Source of the DNA: an uncultured Mogibacterium sp.
Lineage (GTDB): Bacteria; Bacillota; Clostridia; Peptostreptococcales; Anaerovoracaceae
NCBI RefSeq assembly: GCF_938041965.1
Contig: NZ_CALISE010000017.1
Coordinates: forward strand, 21,498 to 85,497
Length of the DNA stretch: 64,000 nucleotides
Reading direction: 5' to 3'
Shown here: piece by piece, positions 8,004 to 16,207 of the stretch
Numbering within the stretch: position 1 is the stretch's first letter
Layout of the letters: every line of letters begins with the position of its first letter
Position numbers and translations under genes: made by a program
The notes under the pieces: model-generated
Databases searched by the model: none
The model's input: the letters and a program-made list of their open reading frames with translations, nothing else
What the model was told of the DNA's origin: nothing

Positions 8004-8033
8004 GTTCTATGTTCTGTAACATAGAACATTATA
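8004..8033 (-). promoter_or_regulatory. Promoter with perfect operator palindrome for the restriction-modification operon
   Basis: A perfect 10-bp inverted repeat (arms 8004-8013 GTTCTATGTT and 8018-8027 AACATAGAAC, 4-base centre) lies directly downstream of an extended -10 box TGTTATAAT (TATAAT at 8028-8033, minus strand). The -35 region (GATGAA) is poor. The palindrome covers the expected transcription start, so binding by the HTH protein would block transcription. Confidence 0.75.
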
Positions 8034-8105
8034 ACATATCCACTTATTTTTTCATCCCTAAAATTAAAGAACTGATGACATTTTTAATCACCAGTTCTTC
8101 GAATT

Positions 8106-8258
8106 TCAATACATTACTTGTTTAATTCCCTTGTTCTTTTCAGTAATACGATTAGCATTCCAGCCATCTTCAAGTCTAACTTGAATCAAAACTCTGTGTT
8201 CAAATGTAAGATATTGTTCCTTTTTAAACTCAATTGTAGTAGAACGTAAGTGGTCCAT
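8106..8258 (-). pseudogene. N-terminal stub of an IS30-type transposase
   Basis: A 50-residue open frame with a good ribosome site (AAGGAG). The segment YLTFEHRVLIQVRLEDGWNA resembles the N-terminal HTH of IS30-family transposases (pattern: HLT.EERV.IQ.RL..GWS...IA). It breaks off after about 45 residues, before the rest of the HTH and the DDE catalytic domain, which are absent downstream. No terminal inverted repeats were found. It is best read as a relic of an insertion sequence within the island; a small intact protein cannot be excluded. Confidence 0.5.
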
Positions 8259-8364
8259 ATGTATTTACTCCTTTTTAATATTGTTTTTTCACTTGTATTT
8301 TACCAAAGAAGTGCTGTATAGACTTTTTATTAAATATTCAACTTGATTTTACAACCGGTCAAAA

Positions 8365-9210
8365 TTATTGTTTCGTTCCTTCTAATTCTTTAATACCACT
8401 ATCACCAAGTTTTTCAAGCGACATTAATTGTGTTCTAGCAAGATTTCTTAGCTCTATCATTCTTTCTTTTGGCCCCATTCCTTTACCAATCATAACTGCA
8501 TTGTAGCTTTCCATATTGGCAAGTACCAATAATTCGTTTAAACTTGCATAGTCTCTCATATTGCCCTTTAAATCTAAATTTTCTTCCCGCCACTGTTTCG
8601 CCCTTTTGTTAAATAAGGCAACATTAATTATATCTGCTTCACTTGCGTATTTATATGATAATTGCTCGTTTGTTGGATCTCTTAAGAGATATTCTTTAAT
8701 CGCATCTGTATGAATTTTATAGTTAATCTTGGAAATTTCTCTATTAAGATTCCATCCCAGTGACAATCTTGAATTTTCATCTGATTTAAGTCTTTTATAG
8801 TCTTGAATAATGTAAAGCTTAAATTCTGGTGAAACCCATGAAGCAAATTCCATTGCTATATCAGTATGAGCAAATGTGCCTCCATATCGTCCTGACTTAG
8901 AAACAATACCTATTGCTTTTGTCTTTTCAATCCATTTTTGTGGTGACAATGTAAATGCGTTACTACCTGCTTCATTTTTAAACCTATCGAATTCGATAGG
9001 TTTAAAATCAGGGTTATGCATTGATTCCCATAAACCTAAGAATCGAATGTTATCTTTGCTTCTCAACCAGTTGTTAATAACAATAAATGGTTCATCACTT
9101 TTATATCTTGCAATATCCGTTAGACTTATATATTCGTTTTTAAAGTCTTCGGTATAAATTTGAATAGCAAAACCTTTTGCTTCGATCGTGTCTTTTATTC
9201 CCTTAGGCAT
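8365..9210 (-). CDS. KilA-N domain protein
   Basis: 281 residues. The first about 115 residues match the KilA-N DNA-binding domain known from phages and bacterial mobile regions: VINNWLRSKDNIRFLGLWE, then NAFTLSPQKWIEKTKAIG, and GGTFAHTDIAMEFASWVSPE. The rest is helical and ends with a conserved-looking segment (GKGMGPKERMIELRNLARTQ). Ribosome site AAAGGAG before the ATG. It has the same strand as the restriction-modification operon but is separated from it by about 100 bases plus the transposase stub. Its role is unknown; such proteins commonly travel with restriction systems and phage islands. Confidence 0.85.
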   Translation of the reverse strand: MPKGIKDTIEAKGFAIQIYTEDFKNEYISLTDIARYKSDEPFIVINNWLRSKDNIRFLGLWESMHNPDFKPIEFDRFKNEAGSNAFTLSPQKWIEKTKAIGIVSKSGRYGGTFAHTDIAMEFASWVSPEFKLYIIQDYKRLKSDENSRLSLGWNLNREISKINYKIHTDAIKEYLLRDPTNEQLSYKYASEADIINVALFNKRAKQWREENLDLKGNMRDYASLNELLVLANMESYNAVMIGKGMGPKERMIELRNLARTQLMSLEKLGDSGIKELEGTKQ

Positions 9211-9285
9211 TTGAGTTTCTCCTTTTTATGCTAATGTAACGATTCCCGACTATCTTTTGACCGTTCTTTTATATTAAAAAACCAC

Positions 9286-9307
9286 TTTGCAAACAGCATT
9301 TATATTG
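9286..9307. repeat. Right copy of the 22-bp direct repeat, overlapping the comF stop codon
   Basis: Pairs with 3656-3677 (20 of 22 identical, same orientation). It covers the last codons and TAA stop of comF and the bases just beyond. Integration at a gene's 3' end that rebuilds the stop is typical of site-specific recombinases, but none is encoded between the repeats. Confidence 0.6.
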
Positions 9308-10043
9308 CCTCCTTAACCATGTCCGCTCCCGCCGCAAACGTCATGACGTCAGCACGACTAACCCCTGTAGCCTTGAGCAGCCTTGCGATTGAATCAACAG
9401 TTGCTCCAGTCGTGTAAATATCATCGACTATAAATATATTTTTCCCGAAAATTTTCCGCCTCATCCCTTCATACACCTCAAATGCAGACCTCACATTGTT
9501 GAGGCGCTCCTCGGGTGAAAGACTCTTCATCACCCCAGTGCTCTTGCACCGCATCACAACATCTGCTCTATACTCTATCCCCATTAGCCTCGCTAGCTCC
9601 TTGGCGATAAGTGCCGCTTGATTAAAACCTCGTTTTCGCTCCTTAGTCACATACATTGGAACTGGGATTATGATATCTGGATACTCTTCTATACCTGCAG
9701 CTTCAAGCCTGTCATACATAATCTCTGCTATTATCGGCGCTAGATACGTCTTTCGCTTATACTTTAGATTAAAGATGATCTCTTTCTCATACAATCCGTA
9801 CTCGGTGCATGTATACCCTCTGTCAAATGAGTGTCCGTGCTCCCTACAGTTATAACAAATTGGGAGAGGATTGTGGTCCCCGAGTAGCTTGCCACATTTG
9901 TCGCAGATTCGCACATTCGCCCAGCTTATATTGTCTGAACAAGACTTGCACAGGCTGTATGGGACTGATGAGTCGATTAGCCTCCCACAGCAAATGCAAT
10001 ATAATGAGTCCGGATATATGAGTCCTAACAAAGTATCTATCAA
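9300..10043 (-). CDS. comF: ComF family protein (phosphoribosyltransferase-like competence protein)
   Basis: 247 residues. An N-terminal zinc-binding region with paired cysteines (CICC near 16-19, CKSC near 32, CDKC near 47, CYNC near 63) leads into a phosphoribosyltransferase fold with the PRPP loop IFIVDDIYTTGATVDS near residue 205. ComFC proteins support DNA uptake and processing during transformation. The start is TTG at 10041-10043, with AGGAGG eight bases upstream; no ATG fits. That ribosome site lies in the 3' arm of a hairpin (see 10044-10093). Its 3' end carries the right repeat of the island. Lies two genes downstream of recD2, a frequent neighbour. Confidence 0.9.
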   Translation of the reverse strand: MIDTLLGLIYPDSLYCICCGRLIDSSVPYSLCKSCSDNISWANVRICDKCGKLLGDHNPLPICYNCREHGHSFDRGYTCTEYGLYEKEIIFNLKYKRKTYLAPIIAEIMYDRLEAAGIEEYPDIIIPVPMYVTKERKRGFNQAALIAKELARLMGIEYRADVVMRCKSTGVMKSLSPEERLNNVRSAFEVYEGMRRKIFGKNIFIVDDIYTTGATVDSIARLLKATGVSRADVMTFAAGADMVKEAI

Positions 10044-10093
10044 TAAAAAAACCTCCTACGATATCACTTTTAATTCTATGATATCGTAGGAGG
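10044..10093 (-). terminator. Intrinsic terminator whose 3' arm contains the comF ribosome site
   Basis: A 15-bp perfect stem (10079-10093 with 10052-10066, 12-base loop) followed on the minus strand by TTTTTTT. It ends the 10136-10588 transcript. The AGGAGG used by comF is the last part of the 3' arm, so read-through RNA would hide the comF ribosome site in the same hairpin. Confidence 0.8.
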
Positions 10094-10135
10094 AATTCCC
10101 TTCAGTACAGATTTATATATGTGGCAATCAGAGTT

Positions 10136-10588
10136 TTACTTTCCAAGGGCTTGTACAACCTCTTTAATCGGTACATCATTGCTACAAAATACGACAGCAT
10201 TATCTGTAAGTAATATATAGTAGCAATCATACTGATAGGTTCTATATCCCTCTCTTGAAGTCTCTAATCCGCTAGCAGTCAGCATATCAACAGTTACCCA
10301 GCTTTGCTCATAATACTTTTTAGCGGTGATTTTATTAGCACTAAATGTTGAATATGTCATTTCGCTAATTCCATACTTGTAAACATTCTTTCCCTCAACT
10401 TTTCCGACCAAATCCAAAGACCTATCCTTTGTCCAGTCAAAATGTGGCATATTACTAACTCCATGCAGGTTCCATTGATCAAAATAGAATGTCACTCCCA
10501 AAACCACCACTATAATAGTCAGTATTGTTCCTAAAACAATTGATAGTTTTTTGTAAAAATTAACTTCATTTCTTCTATCATAATTCAT
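10136..10588 (-). CDS. Hypothetical single-pass membrane protein
   Basis: 150 residues from the ATG at 10588 (AAGGAG nine bases upstream; the open frame extends 25 codons further without a better site). One membrane helix at about residues 14-34 (LSIVLGTILTIIVVVLGVTF). An extracytoplasmic domain of about 115 residues follows, with many Tyr and Thr (YGISEMTYSTF; YRTYQYDCYYILL). No lipobox is present. It lies between recD2 and comF on the same strand and has its own terminator. I do not recognise the family. Confidence 0.7.
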   Translation of the reverse strand: MNYDRRNEVNFYKKLSIVLGTILTIIVVVLGVTFYFDQWNLHGVSNMPHFDWTKDRSLDLVGKVEGKNVYKYGISEMTYSTFSANKITAKKYYEQSWVTVDMLTASGLETSREGYRTYQYDCYYILLTDNAVVFCSNDVPIKEVVQALGK

Positions 10589-10725
10589 TTCCCTTGTCTC
10601 CTTGTAAGTAATTCGAAGGATACAGCGCCTTAAGTGAAGCACGCACTTATGACATTTATGCACAGTATAGCACAGTATAAAATACCATTTTCTATACTTA
10701 TTTTGTATTAAATAATATTAAATTT

Positions 10726-12948
10726 TTATAAAAGTCCGCCCATATCGACTTCCCTGAGCCTCGCCTCAAGCCCAGTATAGCGTTCATCTATCCTGTTATT
10801 ATCGATCATCCTATGCATGCGATCCTCTGAACCGACCAGTATGACCAACTTCTTGCCTCTAGTAATGGCTGTGTATAAAAGATTTCTCGTCGCAAGCATC
10901 GGAGGGAATCCTGATATAGGCATAATTACCACCGGAAATTCACAGCCTTGACTCTTGTGCACTGTTACCGCATATGCTAGCTCAAGCTCGTCGAGTTCCT
11001 CGCTATCGTAGGTCACAAATCTGCCGTCGAAATCCACCACCATCTTGGCATTGTCGTTGTCTATGGTGTTGATTACGCCCATGTCACCGTTGAATATACC
11101 GCGTCCGCTCTGCCTTCCGAGCTGCTGCCATTCCATCTGGTAGTTGTTTCTGATTTGCATGACTTTGTCACCTTCACGAAAAACCTTGGAACCAAACTTC
11201 CTTTCATTTAGCTCTTCCGATGCAGGATTAATTATGCTCTGCAGCATCTCGTTAAGGCTCGCAGTTCCAAGCCCACCTTTTCTAGTCGGTGTAAGCACCT
11301 GAATGTCCCCGTTTCCTTTCACGAAGTCGTAGTAACTTTCAAGTCTTACAGTCACAAGTTCTTCAATCGTCTCTCTGATTTCTTCTTCGTCTCTTCTGTG
11401 CATAAAGAAGAAATCGCTATCTCTACCTCCAGATTCAGGATATTCACCACTGTTAATCGAGTGCGCATTCACAACGATGCGGCTCTCACTCGCCTGTCTA
11501 AATATCTCCTCGAGCCTAATAGTCGGAACATAATCACTGTTAATCATATCTAGGAGCACGTTACCCGCCCCAACAGATGGCAGCTGGTCAGCATCGCCAA
11601 CTATTATCAGCCTGCTATCATCTTCTAGAGCGTTCAGAAAGCCGTCCATCAGCATAAGGTCAATCATCGAGGCCTCATCCACTATGAAGGAATCCTCTTC
11701 AAGTGGATTTTCTGCATTCCTGCCAAATTCCATTTCGTTCTCATCCTCCGAGTATACGTACTCCAAAAGCCTGTGTATCGTCATAGCCTCAACCCCAGAG
11801 GTCTCCGTTATACGCTTAGCTGCACGCCCAGTCGGAGCAGCGAGTGCTACCGAGATGCCCATTTGTTTGAAAATCTTTACGATGAGATTGATAATCGTCG
11901 TCTTGCCTGTTCCAGGTCCACCTGTAATAATAGTAATCTTATTGGTCAGAGCAGCACGAATTGCCTTTCTCTGATCACCAGATATCTGAATCCTCTCATC
12001 CGCTTCTGCGGCGTTGATAAGGTTGTCTGGGTCAGCAGCAAGCGGCGGCATATAGCCATTCATAATCCTCTTGATATGATACGTTACGCTCTGCTCCGCT
12101 TGATAGAAGAAATGCTGGTACACCACAGGCACACCATCGAGCGAATCTAGCTCAATCTCTCCCGCAAAGGCAAGCGTTGTAAGGTTTTCCTCGATTAACT
12201 CACTCGAGATATCGAGTAGTTTGATTGCACTCTCGAGCAATATATCCTTAGGCACATAGGTGCTGCCACTATTTGAAAATACCGACAGAGCATACTTGAT
12301 GCCGCTCTTAATTCGGAATCCGCTCTCAGACTCTATTCCAATTTTGCCAGCAATCTCATCCGCCTTACTGAAGCTAATTCCGTATATGTCTTCAACTAAT
12401 GTGTAAGGATTCTCCTCTACGACCTCGAGTGATTTATCTCCATACAGCTTATATATCTTAACTGCCTGCGCCGGCTGAATTCCATACTCTGCAAGGGCGA
12501 GCGAAATCTTGGTAAATTCACGCGATTCCCTATAAGACTTTGCAATTTTCTCGACTGTCTTAGGCCCTAGACCATTTATGGATAGCAACGCCTCTGGATT
12601 TTCCTCAATTACATCCAGTGCGTCTTTGCCGAACTTATCTACAATCCTCTTGGCCATATTAGGACCTATTCCTCTAATGGTTCCCGATGCAAGAAATACC
12701 CTTATACCTTCCGCATCATCAGGTAGCTGTTCCTCATACGCAGACACGTTAAACTGCTCACCATAACGCGGGTGAATCTTGAAGCTCCCCTCCAGCTTGT
12801 ACGTTATCTCGGGATTAATCGCATGGAACATCCCAGAGATTTTAAACTGCTCATCTTCCGTCTCGAAGAGACATATCGCAAAGCCGTTGGATTCATTATT
12901 GTATATTACTTGCGTGATCTTACCGATCTTTATTTCCGTAACTGCCAT
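10726..12948 (-). CDS. recD2: RecD2-type ATP-dependent DNA helicase
   Basis: 740 residues, the usual RecD2 size. An N-terminal OB-like region is followed by helix-hairpin-helix segments (IRGIGPNMAKRIV near 95; SINGLGPKTVEKIA near 125). The superfamily 1B motor follows: Walker A GGPGTGKTT near 345, motif II FIVDEASMID near 425, the Q..R step VGDADQLPSVG, and motif VI TVHKSQGCEF..LLYTAITRGK near the C-terminus. RecD2 is the 5'-3' helicase of bacteria without RecBC and acts in DNA repair and replication-fork processing. Single gene; 96 bases separate it from the yhaM stop. Confidence 0.95.
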   Translation of the reverse strand: MAVTEIKIGKITQVIYNNESNGFAICLFETEDEQFKISGMFHAINPEITYKLEGSFKIHPRYGEQFNVSAYEEQLPDDAEGIRVFLASGTIRGIGPNMAKRIVDKFGKDALDVIEENPEALLSINGLGPKTVEKIAKSYRESREFTKISLALAEYGIQPAQAVKIYKLYGDKSLEVVEENPYTLVEDIYGISFSKADEIAGKIGIESESGFRIKSGIKYALSVFSNSGSTYVPKDILLESAIKLLDISSELIEENLTTLAFAGEIELDSLDGVPVVYQHFFYQAEQSVTYHIKRIMNGYMPPLAADPDNLINAAEADERIQISGDQRKAIRAALTNKITIITGGPGTGKTTIINLIVKIFKQMGISVALAAPTGRAAKRITETSGVEAMTIHRLLEYVYSEDENEMEFGRNAENPLEEDSFIVDEASMIDLMLMDGFLNALEDDSRLIIVGDADQLPSVGAGNVLLDMINSDYVPTIRLEEIFRQASESRIVVNAHSINSGEYPESGGRDSDFFFMHRRDEEEIRETIEELVTVRLESYYDFVKGNGDIQVLTPTRKGGLGTASLNEMLQSIINPASEELNERKFGSKVFREGDKVMQIRNNYQMEWQQLGRQSGRGIFNGDMGVINTIDNDNAKMVVDFDGRFVTYDSEELDELELAYAVTVHKSQGCEFPVVIMPISGFPPMLATRNLLYTAITRGKKLVILVGSEDRMHRMIDNNRIDERYTGLEARLREVDMGGLL

Positions 12949-13044
12949 TAACGCATCCTGATTCGCAAGCTATCGGGCTCTTTAAATCGAGTCATCTAAG
13001 CAATTATGACGCCTATCCCGAATGCCGCATTTTAATTACACTGC

Positions 13045-14004
13045 CTAAAACGTGCGCTTATACAGCCTTCTATTATCCAGTGGCCACACACGATCACCGA
13101 ACTCACCGTCTGAAACTCCCTTGAGCCCTTCCTCCATATCGAACATCCTCGCATCGACAATGTCCAAGTAGTGCAGCATCTCTGCTTCTGGGAAGAGCGG
13201 CTTCTTAGGGCTTCCAAACTCGGGTTCGTAGTGATGAGAGAGTATCATGTGTTCGAGCAGTACCGCCTTTTCTTCGCTGATACCGAGTTCCTTGCAAAGA
13301 TCATTTACAAGAGTAATTCCCTGTACGATATGCCCGAGCATCTGTCCCTTAAACGAATAGCCTGGCGATATGCCGTTCTTATCCGACAGAATCTCATTGA
13401 GCTTCTCGATATCGTGAATCGCAACTCCAGCAACCAGAAGGTCTCTGGATAGATTCGTGTATACCTCGCACAGCTTGTTGGCACTCATCATCATGCGCTT
13501 GATGTGATAGAGCAGACCGCCGTACTCAGCGTGATGGTTGGACATCGCCGCTGGATAGTACATGAGTTTCTCTTTATTGCCCTCATATAGATGTAGACAT
13601 AGCTTCTTGAAATCCTCATCCTGCATAGTGTTGATCTCACCGATAATATATTCATACATATCTATTGGCTTTTCAGGCGCAGACTTCACAAAATCACTCA
13701 TCTCTAGATCATCCTCTTCAGTTGCAAGCCTAATCTGATTGATGCGCAGCTGAGTCTGCCCCTTCCAATCAGTTACAGAGCCTCTCACCTTAACGAGGTC
13801 TCCGACCTTGAGAGATTTCAGAAATTCGATGTTGTTCTCATCCACGTCCCACTTCTTGGCGGATAGGTCTCCTGTCGCATCGGTCAGCATCACATCATGG
13901 TACTCCTTACCGTTCGAACCGACCTTAATCGAAGTGGCTTTAATCATAAAGAAGTCGGTGATGTTGGTGTTCGGTTTTATATCTATTACGTTCACATTTT
14001 TCAT
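13045..14004 (-). CDS. yhaM: 3'-5' exoribonuclease YhaM family
   Basis: 319 residues. The N-terminal OB-fold nucleic-acid domain (about 15-100: ATSIKVGSNGKEYHDVMLTD, then GDLVKVRGSVTDWKGQ) is followed by an HD hydrolase domain with metal ligands in NHHAEYGGLLYH (about 165), AIHDIEK (about 200) and EHMILSHHYEPEFGS (about 260). YhaM trims RNA 3' ends in Firmicutes. The open frame continues 306 codons upstream on the opposite strand of hydF, but the true start is the ATG at 14004, with AGGAGG seven bases before it. Divergent from hydF across 130 bases. Confidence 0.92.
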   Translation of the reverse strand: MKNVNVIDIKPNTNITDFFMIKATSIKVGSNGKEYHDVMLTDATGDLSAKKWDVDENNIEFLKSLKVGDLVKVRGSVTDWKGQTQLRINQIRLATEEDDLEMSDFVKSAPEKPIDMYEYIIGEINTMQDEDFKKLCLHLYEGNKEKLMYYPAAMSNHHAEYGGLLYHIKRMMMSANKLCEVYTNLSRDLLVAGVAIHDIEKLNEILSDKNGISPGYSFKGQMLGHIVQGITLVNDLCKELGISEEKAVLLEHMILSHHYEPEFGSPKKPLFPEAEMLHYLDIVDARMFDMEEGLKGVSDGEFGDRVWPLDNRRLYKRTF

Positions 14005-14076
14005 GTGTATACCTCCTAAATTCACCTTTTGATTATACAACACTTTTCTAGGTGTCGCCACACCACGCGCCCTCCA

Positions 14077-14105
14077 TTGAGGGCAGTTTGGACATGTGGT
14101 AAAAT
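14077..14105 (+). promoter_or_regulatory. Candidate promoter of hydF-nadE
   Basis: TTGAGG (14077-14082), 17-base spacer, TAAAAT (14100-14105). The -35 lies in the 3' arm of a small hairpin (GCCCTC 14069-14074 with GAGGGC 14079-14084). The 14005-14134 interval must also hold the yhaM promoter, which I could not place with confidence. Confidence 0.45.
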
Positions 14106-14134
14106 TATAGAAATTATGAAGAAAGGGCTTGAAA

Positions 14135-15349
14135 ATGGGATTAAATGATACTCCTTCGGGAAATAGATATACAATCGGATTATTCGGACCGCGTAATGTC
14201 GGTAAATCTTCGCTCGTAAATAAGCTTCTCGGGCAGGATTTAGTGCTTACCTCGGACGTTGCAGGTACTACGACAGACCCCGTCTCTAAAAGCATGGAAC
14301 TCCTACCTATAGGACCAGTCTTGTTCGTAGATACTGCAGGGCTTGACGATGTGGGAGAACTCGGTCTGAAGCGTGTAGATAAATCGTATGAAGCCCTTAG
14401 AAAGTGTGACCTGGCGCTGTTTGTGCTCGATGCGAGCAGGCAAAACGGTAAATTCTCAGCGATGGCAGGACAATTCCTTAGAGAGTCTCGCAAGAGAAAT
14501 ATGCCTACTATAGTCGTGGTCAATAAATGCGAGAGTATAGAAGGTCCTGTTTCATACAGAGAGTGCTTTGACATCCCTGCCGACGTCCCTATCGTCTGTA
14601 CAGATGCACTCAGCGGTTCAGGCATCGAAGACCTTAAGCAGGCTATTATAAGATGTGCAAAGCAGGATGACTCTCCTATCGGTTTAACGGATGGAATCGT
14701 CAATAAGGGTGATGTCGTTCTGCTCGTCACTCCGATTGATTCTGCTGCACCTAAGGGAAGATTGATTCTACCGCAGCAGCAAGTCATTCGAGATATCCTG
14801 GATAAGGGGGCAATGGCTCTCGTGGTCAAGGAGACAGAGGTAAAGGCTGCTATTACTGCTCTCGGCAAAGCTCCAGATATCGTAATCACCGACTCGCAGG
14901 CGTTTAAGTCAGTGGTAAACGACATCCCATCTGATATGCCACTTACATCTTTTTCGATTATATTTGCAAGACAGAATGGCGACCTAGTGCAGCAGATTCA
15001 AGGCGCACGTGCACTCGATACACTTGAGAAAGGTGACAGGATCCTCATCAGCGAAGGCTGTACTCACCACCGCCAGTGCAACGATATCGGCACCGTCAAG
15101 ATACCTAAGCTAGTTCTTAATATTCAGCCAGATGTAGAATTCGATTGGACTTCTGGTGGCGAGTACCCACGCGACCTCAGCGGTTATAAGCTCATAATTC
15201 ACTGTGGTGCTTGCATGCTGAATAGGCGCGAGATGCAATATAGGCTCGGTGAGGCAGACACACAGGGCATCCCAATCGCGAACTACGGAATGGTAATCGC
15301 ATACTGCAACGGAATACTTGAGAGGGCGATTCGCCCGTTTGGAATATAG
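14135..15349 (+). CDS. hydF: [FeFe]-hydrogenase maturation GTPase HydF
   Basis: 404 residues from the ATG at 14135 (AAAGGG seven bases upstream; a TTG at 14129 is too close to it). The G domain has G1 GPRNVGKSS near residue 19 and G3 DTAGLDD near 68. The C-terminal cluster domain has the iron-sulfur ligand pattern CTHHRQC and HCGACM, where HydF assembles the two-iron subcluster made by HydE and HydG before handing it to the hydrogenase. Implies an [FeFe]-hydrogenase elsewhere in the genome. HydE, HydG and the hydrogenase are not in this window. It is followed nine bases later by nadE, so both are probably one transcript. Confidence 0.96.
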   Translation: MGLNDTPSGNRYTIGLFGPRNVGKSSLVNKLLGQDLVLTSDVAGTTTDPVSKSMELLPIGPVLFVDTAGLDDVGELGLKRVDKSYEALRKCDLALFVLDASRQNGKFSAMAGQFLRESRKRNMPTIVVVNKCESIEGPVSYRECFDIPADVPIVCTDALSGSGIEDLKQAIIRCAKQDDSPIGLTDGIVNKGDVVLLVTPIDSAAPKGRLILPQQQVIRDILDKGAMALVVKETEVKAAITALGKAPDIVITDSQAFKSVVNDIPSDMPLTSFSIIFARQNGDLVQQIQGARALDTLEKGDRILISEGCTHHRQCNDIGTVKIPKLVLNIQPDVEFDWTSGGEYPRDLSGYKLIIHCGACMLNRREMQYRLGEADTQGIPIANYGMVIAYCNGILERAIRPFGI

Positions 15350-15358
15350 GAGGACATT

Positions 15359-16096
15359 ATGGATTTTGATGCAAAAAAAGCTGTTGATGCAACCGTAAAA
15401 TGGATTAGCGATTGGTTTCAGGTGAACGGTCCCGGCTGCAACGCAATAATCGGTATCAGCGGAGGTAAGGACAGCTCGATAACTGCTGCCCTTCTGGTTC
15501 AAGCACTCGGCAAGGAACGAGTAATAGGAATCATGATGCCTAACGGAGAGCAGAGTGATATGGATATGGCGCTTCTCCTGATTAACCACCTCGGTATAGA
15601 GAGCCATGTCATCAACATAGAAGCGGCATACAATGGTGCAGTTAAGGACATCGCGAGTGCGATTGGAGAGTTAAGCAAGGATTCTCTTATCAATCTAGCT
15701 CCCCGCCTCAGAATGGCGACTCTATACGCTGTCGGTCAGTCGAGAAATGGCAGGGTTGCCAACACCTGCAACCTTTCCGAGGACTGGGTCGGCTACTCAA
15801 CTAGATACGGAGATGCGGCAGGTGACTTTAGTCCGATTTCATCTTTTACAACTGCCGAAATACGCGCAATGGGCCGAGTACTCGGAGTACCCGAAGTCCT
15901 GATTGAGAAGGTCCCTTCAGATGGTCTTAGCGGAATGACAGATGAGGATAAGCTCGGCTTCACTTACGAAGTCCTCGACCGCTATATTAGAACTGGCGAA
16001 ATCGAGGATCCTAAAACTAAGGAGCGAATCGACATGCTTCACGAACGCAATCTGTTCAAACTGCGTTATATGGATAGTTTTAAGTATGAGGGGTAG
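15359..16096 (+). CDS. nadE: NAD(+) synthase, ammonia-dependent type
   Basis: 245 residues, the short form with only the synthetase domain and no glutaminase. The ATP-pyrophosphatase loop GISGGKDSS is near residues 33-41. It converts nicotinic acid adenine dinucleotide, ATP and ammonia to NAD. Further family segments are ANTCNLSEDWVGY near 133 and PSDGLSGMTDEDKLGF near 183. AGGAGG lies just before the ATG. Second gene after hydF, nine bases apart; the pairing has no direct biochemical reason beyond redox metabolism. Confidence 0.94.
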   Translation: MDFDAKKAVDATVKWISDWFQVNGPGCNAIIGISGGKDSSITAALLVQALGKERVIGIMMPNGEQSDMDMALLLINHLGIESHVINIEAAYNGAVKDIASAIGELSKDSLINLAPRLRMATLYAVGQSRNGRVANTCNLSEDWVGYSTRYGDAAGDFSPISSFTTAEIRAMGRVLGVPEVLIEKVPSDGLSGMTDEDKLGFTYEVLDRYIRTGEIEDPKTKERIDMLHERNLFKLRYMDSFKYEG

Positions 16097-16133
16097 GGGC
16101 ACTTATACTTATATAATTATTGCTTATTAAATA

Positions 16134-16169
16134 TAGTGAGGAGCTAGATAATCTTCCAGCTCCTCACTA
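16134..16169. terminator. Bidirectional terminator between nadE and the ABC operon
   Basis: A 12-bp stem (16134-16145 with 16158-16169) around a 12-base loop, between two convergent units. Flanks are T-rich on the plus side and TATATTTAAT on the minus side. Confidence 0.65.
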
Positions 16170-16207
16170 ATTCATTTTATCAACTTAAACCAAATACACA
16201 CTCTATA

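Noticed and set aside
3656..9307. Prophage
   Set aside because: KilA-N and an XRE regulator occur in phages, but there are no structural, packaging, lysis or integrase genes.
13045..14925. A 626-codon open frame on the minus strand ending with yhaM
   Set aside because: The first 306 codons lie opposite hydF, are serine-rich and carry no family motif; the AGGAGG and the OB-fold start fix the real start at 14004.
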